A program made the translations under genes and the position numbers. The notes under the pieces were generated by a model that saw only the letters and a program-made list of their open reading frames with translations, searched no databases and was not told the origin of the DNA. From positions 1-27,440 of the forward strand of contig CAZKOM010000021.1 of assembly GCA_964554385.1 (NCBI GenBank): 27,440 nucleotides of DNA, read 5' to 3'. Within the stretch, counting starts at the first letter, position 1; each line of letters opens with the position of its first letter. Source of the stretch: JAGKXC01 sp964554385. Its GTDB lineage: Bacteria; Bacteroidota; Bacteroidia; NS11-12g; UBA955. Positions 17,806 to 26,619 of this stretch are shown here, piece by piece.

Positions 17806-18780
17806 GTGGATGTGAAAAGAATCGCAGTTTTAACATCGGGCGGAGACGCTCCCGGAATGAATGCATGCATACGTTCTGTTGTTCGTGCTTGTGTGCACTT
17901 TGATATTGAAGTATTTGGTATACGCCGAGGATACCAGGGATTAATTGAGAATGATATCTGTCAATTATCAGCCAGCAGTGTTGCCAATATTATTCAATAC
18001 GGAGGCACTATTTTAAAAACTGCTAGAAGCAAAGATTTCATGACGGTTGAAGGAAGAAAACAAGCCTACGAAAACCTAAAAAAGCACAACATAGACGGAA
18101 TCGTTTGTATTGGTGGAAATGGAACTTATACCGGAGCCATGGTATTTGAAAAAGAATATGGCATACCCTCTATGGGTTGTCCGGGCACTATCGATAATGA
18201 TCTTTGGGGTACCGATTACACGATCGGTTACGATACCGCTATAAACACTGCCGTGGAAGCTATCGATAAAATTCGGGATACTGCAGAATCTCATGACCGA
18301 ATTTTCTTTGTTGAAGTAATGGGCAGACATTCGGGTCATATTGCCTTACACGCGGGTTTAGCCGGGGGGGCCGAAGGAATATTTGTGCCAGAAAGAGAGC
18401 ATGAATTGGAAGATATAGTTGCATTGTATGAAAATAAAGAACGAAAGAAAGAATTCTCAATTTTTGTAGTTGCCGAAGGAGAACAGGAAGGTCATGCTTA
18501 CGAAATTGCCAAACGTTTTCAAGAACATCATCCTGAAACAGATTGCCGTGTAACCGTGTTGGGGCATATTCAACGCGGCGGTAAACCAACCTCCAATGAC
18601 CGGATTTTAGCATCGAGATTGGGCGCACATGCGGTAAAAGCATTGCTCGAAGGACATCGAAACGAAGCCGTTGGTATAATCAGTAAAGACATTGTTTTTA
18701 CTCCATTTAAAGATGCCATCGAACGCAAAAAAGACATTGAGGACAATCTTTGGACCTTAAATAATATTATTACTCGATAA
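17806..18780 (+). CDS. pfkA: 6-phosphofructokinase
   Basis: The enzyme phosphorylates fructose 6-phosphate to the 1,6-bisphosphate, the committed step of glycolysis. The 324-aa length and motifs match bacterial PFK-A: TSGGDAPGMNA in the nucleotide site, PGTIDNDLWGTDYTIG with the catalytic aspartate, VEVMGRHSG and GHIQRGG in the sugar-phosphate site. The conserved GGDGS/T loop reads GGNGT here (N105 counting from 17806), so the aspartate that in E. coli (D103) helps hold Mg-ATP is Asn. The glycine that marks ATP rather than pyrophosphate use is kept. The start is GTG: 17806 or 17812, the latter giving the usual KRIAVLTSGG beginning; no in-frame ATG exists nearby. A degenerate TACTTTTTTTG just upstream could be its -7 region. 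recN follows after four bases. Confidence 0.95.
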   Translation: MDVKRIAVLTSGGDAPGMNACIRSVVRACVHFDIEVFGIRRGYQGLIENDICQLSASSVANIIQYGGTILKTARSKDFMTVEGRKQAYENLKKHNIDGIVCIGGNGTYTGAMVFEKEYGIPSMGCPGTIDNDLWGTDYTIGYDTAINTAVEAIDKIRDTAESHDRIFFVEVMGRHSGHIALHAGLAGGAEGIFVPEREHELEDIVALYENKERKKEFSIFVVAEGEQEGHAYEIAKRFQEHHPETDCRVTVLGHIQRGGKPTSNDRILASRLGAHAVKALLEGHRNEAVGIISKDIVFTPFKDAIERKKDIEDNLWTLNNIITR

Positions 18781-18784
18781 GTAT

Positions 18785-20449
18785 ATGCTTCAGAAACTTC
18801 TAATAAAGAACTACGCACTGATAAAGGAAACGGAAATAAAATTTTTCCAAGGCTATACCAGTGTTACGGGAGAAACGGGTGCAGGTAAAAGTGTTTTATT
18901 AGGAGCATTAGGTTTATTATTGGGGGAACGCGCCGATTTAAGTGCCATACCAAACAATGAAAACAAATGTGTGATTGAGGGAGAATTTGAAATAACGCGA
19001 TTGAATTTAGAAAGTGTTTTTGCTGAATTCAATTGGGAATACGATTCAAATACGGTAATACGCAGAGAATGGCTACCTGCGGGTAAATCAAGAGCTTTTA
19101 TCAATGATTCACCAGTACAAGTAAATGATTTAAAAACACTTGGAAGTTATTTACTCGAAATACATTCTCAACATAGTGCGTTAACCATTACAAAATCGTC
19201 CGAACAATTGTTTGCAATTGATATTTATGCAGGAAACATCGAACATCTTACAAAATATCAAACCGTACATAAAAGATATTTAAAAGCTGAAAAAGAGTTG
19301 AAGCAGTTGAAAGAGGAACTCAACCAACAAATTCAGGAGAGAGAATTCAAGCAGTTTTTATTGGAAGAAATTACCCAATTCAAGCCTGAAATCAACGAAG
19401 AATCCAAGCTGGAAAATGAGATAAAATTATTGAATGCCGCGGAGGAAGTCGTTTCTATTTGCAGTAAATCTGGTTTTATACTTACGGATTCCGAACAATC
19501 CGTATATGGATTGCTATCAGAAATCAAGCAAAACATTAAAAGTATTGCAAACATATCGGATGAATTCGCTCAGTTTCAACAACGTATCGATTCTCTATTA
19601 ACGGAAATTAAAGAATTATCTAGAGATTTTGAATCTACGGGAGCAAAAACAAATCCCAACCCCGAACGGCTACAATTTTTGGAGGAACGATACAATAAAC
19701 TACAGCATTTATTTAAAAAACATCGGGTAAACAACTCCCAAGATTTGATTGAAATCGCATCGGATTTAGAACAGGCCGAAAACACCACGCAATCATTAGA
19801 AAACGCAATTGAACAGTTAACAAATCAATTGAATACTATATCCTCTGAACGGATCCAATTAGCTCAATTATTAAGTGAACAAAGAAGCTCCGTATTAAAA
19901 GAATTTGCTCGTAGAATACAGGAAGATTTAGTTTCATTGGAAATGCCCCATGTTCAAATTGAATTGCAATTGAACAAAACAGAATTGAGTAATACAGGAT
20001 TTGATAGCTTAGTTTTTCTATTTTCGGCGAATCTAGGGTCATCTTTACAGGAATTGAGTAAATCAGCCTCCGGAGGTGAGATTTCAAGAGTTAATTTTTG
20101 TATCCGAAATTTAATTGCTGAGAAAAAATCTTTACCAACCTTAATTTACGATGAGGCCGATACCGGTGTAAGTGGTCAAGTTGCAACTAGAATCGGAGAA
20201 TTACTGCGTAAGCAAGGAAAAAACCAACAAGTACTCGCAATTACTCATTTACCCCAAGTTGCAGCTGCAGGTGAAAATCAACTTTTTGTTTTCAAATCTC
20301 ATCACGATAATTATTCAGAAACAAACGCAAGATATTTAGAAATTCAAGAAAGAGAACAAGAAGTAGCTACAATGCTTAGTGGCAACAATCCTTCAGAATC
20401 CGCATTATCTGCTGCAAGAGATTTGATAATCAGTTACACTAAACAATAG
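18785..20449 (+). CDS. recN: DNA repair protein RecN
   Basis: RecN is an SMC-like ATPase that acts at DNA double-strand breaks. The 554 aa show the expected order: an N-terminal head with LLIKNYALI and Walker A GETGAGKSVLLGAL (K35), a Q-loop region with LEIHSQHSAL, about 300 residues of antiparallel coiled coil broken by a short hinge, and a C-terminal head with the signature SKSASGGEISR (S429-G430-G431) and Walker B LIYDEADTGVSG (D456, E457). The H-loop (AITHLPQVAAAG) is also present. Start ATG 18785 lies four bases after the pfkA stop, so the two genes are probably one transcript although their jobs are unrelated. No LexA-like box is evident in front of it. Confidence 0.97.
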   Translation: MLQKLLIKNYALIKETEIKFFQGYTSVTGETGAGKSVLLGALGLLLGERADLSAIPNNENKCVIEGEFEITRLNLESVFAEFNWEYDSNTVIRREWLPAGKSRAFINDSPVQVNDLKTLGSYLLEIHSQHSALTITKSSEQLFAIDIYAGNIEHLTKYQTVHKRYLKAEKELKQLKEELNQQIQEREFKQFLLEEITQFKPEINEESKLENEIKLLNAAEEVVSICSKSGFILTDSEQSVYGLLSEIKQNIKSIANISDEFAQFQQRIDSLLTEIKELSRDFESTGAKTNPNPERLQFLEERYNKLQHLFKKHRVNNSQDLIEIASDLEQAENTTQSLENAIEQLTNQLNTISSERIQLAQLLSEQRSSVLKEFARRIQEDLVSLEMPHVQIELQLNKTELSNTGFDSLVFLFSANLGSSLQELSKSASGGEISRVNFCIRNLIAEKKSLPTLIYDEADTGVSGQVATRIGELLRKQGKNQQVLAITHLPQVAAAGENQLFVFKSHHDNYSETNARYLEIQEREQEVATMLSGNNPSESALSAARDLIISYTKQ

Positions 20450-20503
20450 AAATTTATCCCACTAAACTCTAATTATAAGATCTGTAAGATTTTTTTGAAT
20501 AAC

Positions 20504-20526
20504 AAGTTAAGAAAACTAACTTTTTT
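20504..20526 (+). terminator. Weak terminator-like hairpin after recN
   Basis: AAGTTA (20504-20509) and TAACTT (20517-20522) form a six-base stem with a seven-base loop followed by T. The stem has a single G-C pair, so it is weak. It lies in the 121-base gap between the convergent recN and rnhA genes. Confidence 0.3.
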
Positions 20527-20570
20527 GTACGTACTGACAAAAAATGGGTTTCACTTGGGTATCAGGCATC

Positions 20571-21053
20571 TCAAAACAGTTGATTACTATTTTTAAGCGC
20601 TTCATATTCTAAATCGGTATCTGTTGGAGATGCTTGAGCGGCGGATGTAGCCAAAAAATCACAGCGCTCATTTTCCAAAATTCCGGCATGACCTTTTACC
20701 CAATGAAATTTTGGTTTAAACTGCTCGTACAAAGGTAAAAACTGCAACCACAAATCTACATTTTTAACATTTTTCCACCCTTTCGCTTTCCAACCAAAAA
20801 TCCATCGCTTTTCAATAGCGTCACAAACATATTTGCTATCGGTATAAATTTCAACAGAAAATCCAGCCACTTTAATACTTTTCAGTGCTTCAATTACCGC
20901 TAATAATTCCATTCTATTATTGGTGGTCAATCGAAATCCTGCAGAAATTTCTTTACGGTGAGGACCAAACATCAGAACAGCACCATACCCTCCAGGTCCG
21001 GGATTACCCAAAGCAGCACCATCGGTATATATTATGATTGATTGAGATGGCAT
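20571..21053 (-). CDS. rnhA: Ribonuclease HI
   Basis: RNase HI cuts the RNA strand of RNA-DNA hybrids such as R-loops and replication primers. The 160-aa protein is of standard length. The four acidic metal ligands are D11 (YTDGAALGNPGPGGYG), E49 (NNRMELLAV), D72 (IYTDSKYV) and D132 (NERCDFLA), with the catalytic-loop histidine H122 (VKGHAG). The basic protrusion that grips the hybrid is present (KRWIFGWKAKGWK), so this is the E. coli-like type. It has a short extra tail of about 25 residues, TDLEYEALKNSN and flanks. It is convergent with recN and divergent from cinA, and it appears to be monocistronic. Confidence 0.97.
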   Translation of the reverse strand: MPSQSIIIYTDGAALGNPGPGGYGAVLMFGPHRKEISAGFRLTTNNRMELLAVIEALKSIKVAGFSVEIYTDSKYVCDAIEKRWIFGWKAKGWKNVKNVDLWLQFLPLYEQFKPKFHWVKGHAGILENERCDFLATSAAQASPTDTDLEYEALKNSNQLF

Positions 21054-21190
21054 TTTATTACATTTAATTGGTATCGTTTGGCAACTTATAAATAAAATGA
21101 TATCAAGCTACCGATTCTTTTTTTAAAAGCTAGGCAAAAATCGGAGTAAAATTTAATATCTCAACCAGAACAACCATCGATCACCCTAAG

Positions 21191-21198
21191 TATTTTTG
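21191..21198 (+). promoter_or_regulatory. -7 element TATTTTTG before cinA
   Basis: This exact TAnnTTTG match ends seven bases before the cinA ATG at 21206. No TTG is seen at the usual -33 spacing, so the call rests on the -7 sequence and its position alone. Confidence 0.45.
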
Positions 21199-21205
21199 TG
21201 ATGCC

Positions 21206-22465
21206 ATGTCAAGCAAAGCAATTAAAACAGAAATAATCACCATTGGTGACGAATTACTCCTAGGTCAAACTATCGATACGAATAGTGCTTGGCTCGGAAA
21301 GAAACTTGGAGAATATGGCTTTACAATTAACTATAAATCAACACTTTCAGACAATGAACAGGATATTTTAATGGCTCTTTCATTGGCACAATCTAGGGCG
21401 GATATAGTTATTTTAACGGGAGGTTTGGGACCAACGAAAGATGACATTACGAAACATACTTTGTGTAAATATTTCCATTGTGGTTATAGAACGGATGAAG
21501 CAGTTATTGGCCACTTAGAAGATATTTTTGCACAGCGCGGAAGACAATTACTTGAAACAAATATTGTTCAAGCTCAATTGCCGGCTGCTTGTGAAACGCT
21601 GTTCAACCGAGTGGGTACTGCGCCTGGAATGTGGTTTGAGAATGAACAAGGAGTAGTAATCTCCATGCCGGGTGTTCCTAACGAAGTGTATACTATTACT
21701 GAGGAATCGGTGTTGCCTAAACTGTTAGATAAATTTCAATTACCAGCGGTGTTGCATAAAACCTTAGTAACCGTCATGATTGCAGAGAGTTTACTATCAA
21801 AGCGATTAGAATCATATGAATTATCCCTTCCCGAGGGTATTAAATTAGCCTACTTGCCAACATTCAATACCGTTAAATTGCGATTAACACGGACAGATTC
21901 AACCGTATCTGAAACTACTTTCAATCAGTATTTCAACGATTTATTGAAGGAATTGGGGTCAGACGTTTTCTGTTTGGGCGATCAAGATCCAGGGCAAGCC
22001 ATTTCTAAGTTCCTGATAGATAATAACATTACATTTTCAACCGCTGAAAGTTGCACGGGGGGGTACATTGCTCATAAGTTGATGCAAGAACCTGGTATTT
22101 CAACTGTGTTTCCTGGCTCATTGGTTTCATACTCGAATGAAATCAAAATAAAAGAATTGGGGGTACAGGAAGAATGTATAAATAACTATGGCGCCGTTAG
22201 TGAAATCGTTGCAGAACAAATGGCTAAAGGCATCTGCAGAAAAATGGGTGTTTCTTTGGGTATTTCAACAACGGGGATTGCGGGTCCAGGAGGAGGAACT
22301 AAAGAAAAACCTGTTGGTTTAGTTTATATCGGTATATGTTATAACAATAATGTATTGGTGAAAAAATTCCGTATGATCGGAAACCGAGAACAGATAATTC
22401 ACCGAACTGCGAATGCAGCATATTCGCTTATAAAACAAATACTGCAAGTGGAGGTTTTACCTTAA
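21206..22465 (+). CDS. cinA: CinA-like nicotinamide-nucleotide amidohydrolase (competence/damage-inducible protein A)
   Basis: The 419-aa protein has the full two-domain CinA plan. Residues about 6-175 form a MoaB/MogA-like domain with IGDELLLGQTIDTNSAWLG and ILTGGLGPTKDD; in characterised CinA proteins this domain has ADP-ribose pyrophosphatase activity. Residues about 255-415 form the PncC domain that deamidates nicotinamide mononucleotide to nicotinic acid mononucleotide for NAD salvage. It contains STAESCTGGYIAH, with S282 the likely nucleophile, and TGIAGPGGGTKEKPVGLVYIG. Both active regions look intact. The start ATG 21206 is chosen over the out-of-frame ATG at 21201. The gene ends in TAA at 22463-22465, which is also the first bases of the guaA -7 element. 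Confidence 0.95.
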   Translation: MSSKAIKTEIITIGDELLLGQTIDTNSAWLGKKLGEYGFTINYKSTLSDNEQDILMALSLAQSRADIVILTGGLGPTKDDITKHTLCKYFHCGYRTDEAVIGHLEDIFAQRGRQLLETNIVQAQLPAACETLFNRVGTAPGMWFENEQGVVISMPGVPNEVYTITEESVLPKLLDKFQLPAVLHKTLVTVMIAESLLSKRLESYELSLPEGIKLAYLPTFNTVKLRLTRTDSTVSETTFNQYFNDLLKELGSDVFCLGDQDPGQAISKFLIDNNITFSTAESCTGGYIAHKLMQEPGISTVFPGSLVSYSNEIKIKELGVQEECINNYGAVSEIVAEQMAKGICRKMGVSLGISTTGIAGPGGGTKEKPVGLVYIGICYNNNVLVKKFRMIGNREQIIHRTANAAYSLIKQILQVEVLP

Positions 22466-22470
22466 ATTTG
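22463..22470 (+). promoter_or_regulatory. -7 element TAAATTTG overlapping the cinA stop codon, before guaA
   Basis: This exact TAnnTTTG match has its first three bases as the cinA stop codon. The guaA ATG is nine bases further on. It suggests that guaA has its own promoter in addition to any read-through from cinA. A -33 TTG is not clear. Confidence 0.45.
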
Positions 22471-22479
22471 CAGTAGCAA

Positions 22480-24012
22480 ATGACTGAAAAAATTCTTATC
22501 CTTGATTTCGGCTCTCAATACACCCAGTTAATCGCTAGAAGGCTGCGTGAGATTTTCGTTTACTGCGAAATTCATCCATACAATCATATACCCGCCATTG
22601 GTCCCGATGTGAAGGGGATTATATTAAGTGGAAGTCCTTGTTCCGTTAATGAAGTGGATGCGCCTCAAGTTGATTTAAAAGCGTTGCAATCTGTAGGACC
22701 GGTATTAGGTGTTTGTTACGGTGCCCAATACATGGCGAAAATTAACGGTGGATTAGTAAGTAAAAGTGATCACCGGGAATATGGAAGAGCACAAATGCAA
22801 ATTACCGATGCAAATTCACCCCTATTTGCTGGTTTGAGTCTTGAAAGTCAGGTTTGGATGAGTCACGGAGACAGCATCATGGAACTGCCTGAAAATGCAA
22901 GGATCATTGCCAAAACAGACAGTATCCCTGTAGCTGCCTTTGAACTGGATGGATCCGTCCCTACCTATGGAATTCAATTTCACCCAGAAGTTTATCATAG
23001 TACTGAAGGAACGGCTTTGTTGAAGAATTTTGCATATGGTTTATGCGGTTGCAGCGGTGATTGGACCCCCGGTCATTTTATCGATGATACCATTGAAAAT
23101 ATTAAAAAAACCGTTGGCGAAGATCAAGTTATTTTGGGGTTATCGGGAGGCGTTGATTCATCGGTAGCGGCATTGTTATTGCATAAAGCAATCGGCAAAC
23201 AATTACATTGTATTTTTATTAACAACGGACTGTTGCGTAAAAATGAATTTGTTTCCGTTCAAACTGCCTATGAGCAATTGGATTTAAATGTCATTGCAGT
23301 TGATGCAAGTAAGCAATTTTATGACGCTCTCGCAGGACTTACCGATCCAGAACAAAAACGTAAGGCAATAGGAAGAGTATTCGTAGAGGTATTCCAAGAA
23401 GAAAGCAAGAAAATCAGTAACGCAAAATGGTTAGCTCAAGGCACTATTTATCCTGATGTTATTGAAAGTGTAAGTGTTAAAGGTCCTTCAGCCACCATTA
23501 AAAGCCACCACAATGTAGGAGGTCTACCTGAAGATATGCACTTGAAAGTGATTGAACCTCTACGAAGTTTATTTAAAGATGAGGTTAGACGTGTTGGAGA
23601 TACCATGGGTTTACCACACGATATCTTACATAGACATCCATTTCCGGGTCCTGGCTTAGGCATTCGAATCCTAGGAGATATTACAGCAGATAAAGTTCGA
23701 TTATTACAAGAGGCCGATGCCATTTATATGGATATATTGAAAGAAACTGGCTGGTACAACAAGATTTGGCAAGCAGGAGCCATTTTATTACCTGTTCAAA
23801 GCGTTGGCGTAATGGGCGATGAAAGAACCTATGAGCAGGTAGTTGCCTTGAGAGCGGTAAGTAGTACTGACGGTATGACTGCAGACTGGGTTCATATACC
23901 CTATGATATTCTTGCAACAATCAGTAATTCAATAATTAATAGAGTTCGCGGTATTAATCGCGTTGTTTATGACATTAGTTCAAAACCACCAGCAACTATA
24001 GAATGGGAATAA
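22480..24012 (+). CDS. guaA: GMP synthase (glutamine-hydrolysing)
   Basis: GuaA converts XMP to GMP using ATP and glutamine, the last step of de novo guanine nucleotide synthesis. The 510-aa length is standard. The N-terminal class I glutamine amidotransferase domain has C79 (GVCYGAQYMA) with H168 and E170 (IQFHPEVYHS). The ATP-pyrophosphatase domain has the PP-loop SGGVDSS (S222-S228), and the C-terminal dimerisation domain ends in NRVVYDISSKPPATIEWE, the highly conserved GuaA tail. All catalytic residues are present. Start ATG 22480 gives the usual MTEKILILDFGSQYTQL. The next gene's first ATG lies within the last codons (a 10-base overlap). Confidence 0.98.
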   Translation: MTEKILILDFGSQYTQLIARRLREIFVYCEIHPYNHIPAIGPDVKGIILSGSPCSVNEVDAPQVDLKALQSVGPVLGVCYGAQYMAKINGGLVSKSDHREYGRAQMQITDANSPLFAGLSLESQVWMSHGDSIMELPENARIIAKTDSIPVAAFELDGSVPTYGIQFHPEVYHSTEGTALLKNFAYGLCGCSGDWTPGHFIDDTIENIKKTVGEDQVILGLSGGVDSSVAALLLHKAIGKQLHCIFINNGLLRKNEFVSVQTAYEQLDLNVIAVDASKQFYDALAGLTDPEQKRKAIGRVFVEVFQEESKKISNAKWLAQGTIYPDVIESVSVKGPSATIKSHHNVGGLPEDMHLKVIEPLRSLFKDEVRRVGDTMGLPHDILHRHPFPGPGLGIRILGDITADKVRLLQEADAIYMDILKETGWYNKIWQAGAILLPVQSVGVMGDERTYEQVVALRAVSSTDGMTADWVHIPYDILATISNSIINRVRGINRVVYDISSKPPATIEWE

Positions 24013-25211
24013 TCCAAAAACGACATATACTATCTAACACATTTGGTAAGTTATTCATGTACAATTCATGGATGGTTATACTATTTATTGCTAACATTGT
24101 GCACGCTCAAACGGAAAAATTAACGCCAAATTCATTAACACGAATCGGAGTACTTTTACCGTTTCAAAGCCAATATCAAAAAAATTCGGAATTAACCGAG
24201 TTGATGTTAGATTATGCCGCCGGATTTAATTTAGCCTTGGACGATTTAAAAGCAGAAGGATTTCCGTTGGATGTAACGGTTGATTATTACGATTCAGATC
24301 CATCGGATTCTACACCCATTAATAACAAACTGATTAAATCAACCTTAACCACGTTAGGCACTAAAAAATACGATGTAATTATTGGCCCGGTGTATGAACA
24401 AAATTTTAAAACATTTAGTTCTGCAACCATAGCTCAACCCTATTTGCATGTTTCCCCTTTGAAATACTTGGAAGTGAAAGGATTAGGCACTACCTTCAAT
24501 TTCTTTTTGTCTGATTCACTAAAAGCAAAAGCGGTTGCTCATACTGTTGGATTAGCATTTACTCGGTATAATATTTATATCATTACCGATGGTAAACCTA
24601 CCAATACCATAAAAGCAGAGTCGATGAAAGCTACACTAGACGCTTTACGAGGTAATAAATCTGCAAAAATCATCGGCTTGAAAAATGGTACGCCACTTAC
24701 CATTAACAAGAAAGATTCTTGTATTTTAATTGTTTGTAGTGAGGATACCAAATATCGAGGATTGGTTTCGCCCGCTATCGAAAATCACACCAGTTCTTGG
24801 ATAATTGGTGATCTAAGTTGGTTCGAGGATAAACGATTCTATCAAAATCAAAATCAATCTAATTGCTTATACCCTACGGTGAATTATGTAGATTTAACCG
24901 ATAGTTTATCTATTGATTTTGCAAAGCGTTATTTTCGAAAAGAATTTACAGAACCAAGCCGATTTTCCTATATAGGCTATGACCAAGCCCGTTACTTACT
25001 ATCTAATTACATGTATTCCCAATGGGAGAATTTTGGTTTAAAGGCATCCACGAATACACCACACAATAAAGTAATTTATTACGGACTTATTAATAATATC
25101 AGCACCTCAGGATGGCTAAAAAAAGACCCCACTGATTGGGCTAGAATTATAAATGTAGGAATTCGATTTGTAAAAATAGAAAACGACATGTCGATGTTGT
25201 TTAAACCTTAA
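24003..25211 (+). CDS. Secreted periplasmic-binding-fold (type 1) protein, guaA-linked
   Basis: The N-terminal domain of this 402-aa protein resembles branched-chain amino acid or LpoA-like receptors (PBP type 1 fold). It starts RIGVLLPFQSQY, continues with MLDYAAGFNLALDDLKAEG and DVTVDYYDSDPSD, then YDVIIGPVYEQN before the hinge. Later YIGYDQARYLLSNYM fits the second lobe. In Flavobacteria a related protein with LysM repeats commonly follows guaA; here no LysM domain is visible, so only the receptor part remains. A signal peptide is clear from residue 19 on (MYNSWMVILFIANIVHAQ). The frame's first ATG at 24003 overlaps guaA by 10 bases, while ATG 24057 gives a more usual signal peptide and may be the true start. 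The ligand is unknown. Confidence 0.82.
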   Translation: MGIIQKRHILSNTFGKLFMYNSWMVILFIANIVHAQTEKLTPNSLTRIGVLLPFQSQYQKNSELTELMLDYAAGFNLALDDLKAEGFPLDVTVDYYDSDPSDSTPINNKLIKSTLTTLGTKKYDVIIGPVYEQNFKTFSSATIAQPYLHVSPLKYLEVKGLGTTFNFFLSDSLKAKAVAHTVGLAFTRYNIYIITDGKPTNTIKAESMKATLDALRGNKSAKIIGLKNGTPLTINKKDSCILIVCSEDTKYRGLVSPAIENHTSSWIIGDLSWFEDKRFYQNQNQSNCLYPTVNYVDLTDSLSIDFAKRYFRKEFTEPSRFSYIGYDQARYLLSNYMYSQWENFGLKASTNTPHNKVIYYGLINNISTSGWLKKDPTDWARIINVGIRFVKIENDMSMLFKP

Positions 25212-25215
25212 ACTC

Positions 25216-26490
25216 TTGGAAATCGGTAAATCGCTCCCCTATCCTTTTTTACGAAATTGTGCTGAACTATTGTTTAATTACAATGGTGAAATGCCATTTC
25301 ATCTTTATTTGAAACAAGAATTCAAAAAGAACTCTTCCTGGGGAAGTAGAGATAGAAAGAATTATCGTCACTATTGTTACCAATTTTGGAGGAGAGCCGA
25401 CTATTCCAACAAATCGAGCATTGACTCAATCATTAGATGGTTAAAAGAAACCAATGAAAACAACGGATCCCTTATAGATAAGGTACTGGTAAATGGTTTA
25501 CAGGTAGAAAATTCAGGATTCGCTAAATTACCAGAATTATCACAATTTGTTGCCCCAGTTTCTGCGAACAATTCGTTTTCAATAGAGCAATGGATTCAGC
25601 TAGAACCACCCGTATGGATCAAGGTGGTTGATATTAATCAATATCAATCAATAAAAAACAGACTACAAGAATTGAATATTCCCGTAATTCATGAGCGGTT
25701 TGAAATGGGTGCGCTTGCTGTTTCCGGTCAATCCAATATCAATGCCTTCGAGCAAGAAGGATTGATACTTATTCAGGATATTGGCTCTCAACTATCCATG
25801 ATTTGGGATGAATTAATTGAATCAACTGTTTTAAATAATTCAAACGGCATGAGTATGGTTTGGGATAGCTGTTGTGGCGCTGGAGGTAAATCTTTGAGTT
25901 TGCGAATTAATTATCCAAATTTAGATTTACAATGTTCTGATATTCGACAAGGAATATTGGATAATTGTATAGAACGATTTAATAAAACGGGTTTAACTGT
26001 ACCGTTTGTTTTTAAGCACAATCTTGCCAATGGCGAAAATAAAAAAACGAAATTTAAGATTGTATTAGCCGATATTCCCTGTTCTGGAAGTGGAACTTGG
26101 AGACGTAATCCAGAGGAACGATGGTTTTATGATGAAAACCATTGGGATTCAATGATTACAACCCAATTTTCCATGATAAAAAATGCAGCTGCATCTGTAA
26201 CTGAAGGCGGTTATTTGGTTGTATGTACTTGTTCTTTATTTGCAAGGGAAAATGAAGGTTTAATTAACCAATTTATAACATCAGAGAGAGATTCAAATAA
26301 CAATTTTGACGTATTGCCTTCACAAAATTTAATATCTTCCAATTCACAAGATTCGACACCGACGGATGCGGTTGGTTCCAATATTCAATCAGAAAATTCT
26401 AGCGGTTGGAAACTAATAGAACAAAAATTCTGCGGAGGAATGGAAAATAATGGTGACTATATATTCAGAAGTGTATTGCAAAAAGTATAA
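25216..26490 (+). CDS. RsmB/NOP-family RNA (cytosine-5) methyltransferase
   Basis: This 424-aa SAM-dependent enzyme belongs to the NOL1/NOP2/Sun family that makes 5-methylcytosine in rRNA or tRNA. An N-terminal helical domain (about 1-80) of the NusB/RsmB type has SSWGSRDRKNYRHYCYQ. The Rossmann methyltransferase core begins with IQDIGSQLS and WDSCCGAGGKSLSL (SAM loop). It has the two family cysteines: C289 in DIPCSGSGTW and the nucleophile C339 in VCTCSLFARENE. The Asn/Ser-rich stretch around 365-395 is a loop insertion. No ATG lies in frame near the front; TTG 25216 is the only suitable start, four bases after the preceding stop, and the next ATG (residue 26) would cut off part of the helical domain. 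The exact RNA target cannot be told. Confidence 0.92.
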   Translation: MEIGKSLPYPFLRNCAELLFNYNGEMPFHLYLKQEFKKNSSWGSRDRKNYRHYCYQFWRRADYSNKSSIDSIIRWLKETNENNGSLIDKVLVNGLQVENSGFAKLPELSQFVAPVSANNSFSIEQWIQLEPPVWIKVVDINQYQSIKNRLQELNIPVIHERFEMGALAVSGQSNINAFEQEGLILIQDIGSQLSMIWDELIESTVLNNSNGMSMVWDSCCGAGGKSLSLRINYPNLDLQCSDIRQGILDNCIERFNKTGLTVPFVFKHNLANGENKKTKFKIVLADIPCSGSGTWRRNPEERWFYDENHWDSMITTQFSMIKNAAASVTEGGYLVVCTCSLFARENEGLINQFITSERDSNNNFDVLPSQNLISSNSQDSTPTDAVGSNIQSENSSGWKLIEQKFCGGMENNGDYIFRSVLQKV

Positions 26491-26619
26491 CTCTGTACCG
26501 ATTTAGTGGCTTCTAAATGAAATTTAACATTTAATGTAAATCTCTTATACCTAATATTCTTAGGTGCAAACAAAAAAGAACGTATTATACAGAGAAATTT
26601 GTTGAACTATTTTTGGTGT

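Noticed and set aside
21111..21144. CCGATT...AATCGG inverted repeat between rnhA and cinA
   Set aside because: Only six perfect bases with a 22-base spacer; expected by chance in AT-rich intergenic DNA.
26491..26594. CTCTGTA...TACAGAG arms enclosing an ACCTAA-TATTC-TTAGGT hairpin between the convergent RsmB-like and fabH genes
   Set aside because: Arms are short and 90 bases apart, and no T-run follows the inner hairpin on either strand, so it supports neither a terminator nor an RNA gene.
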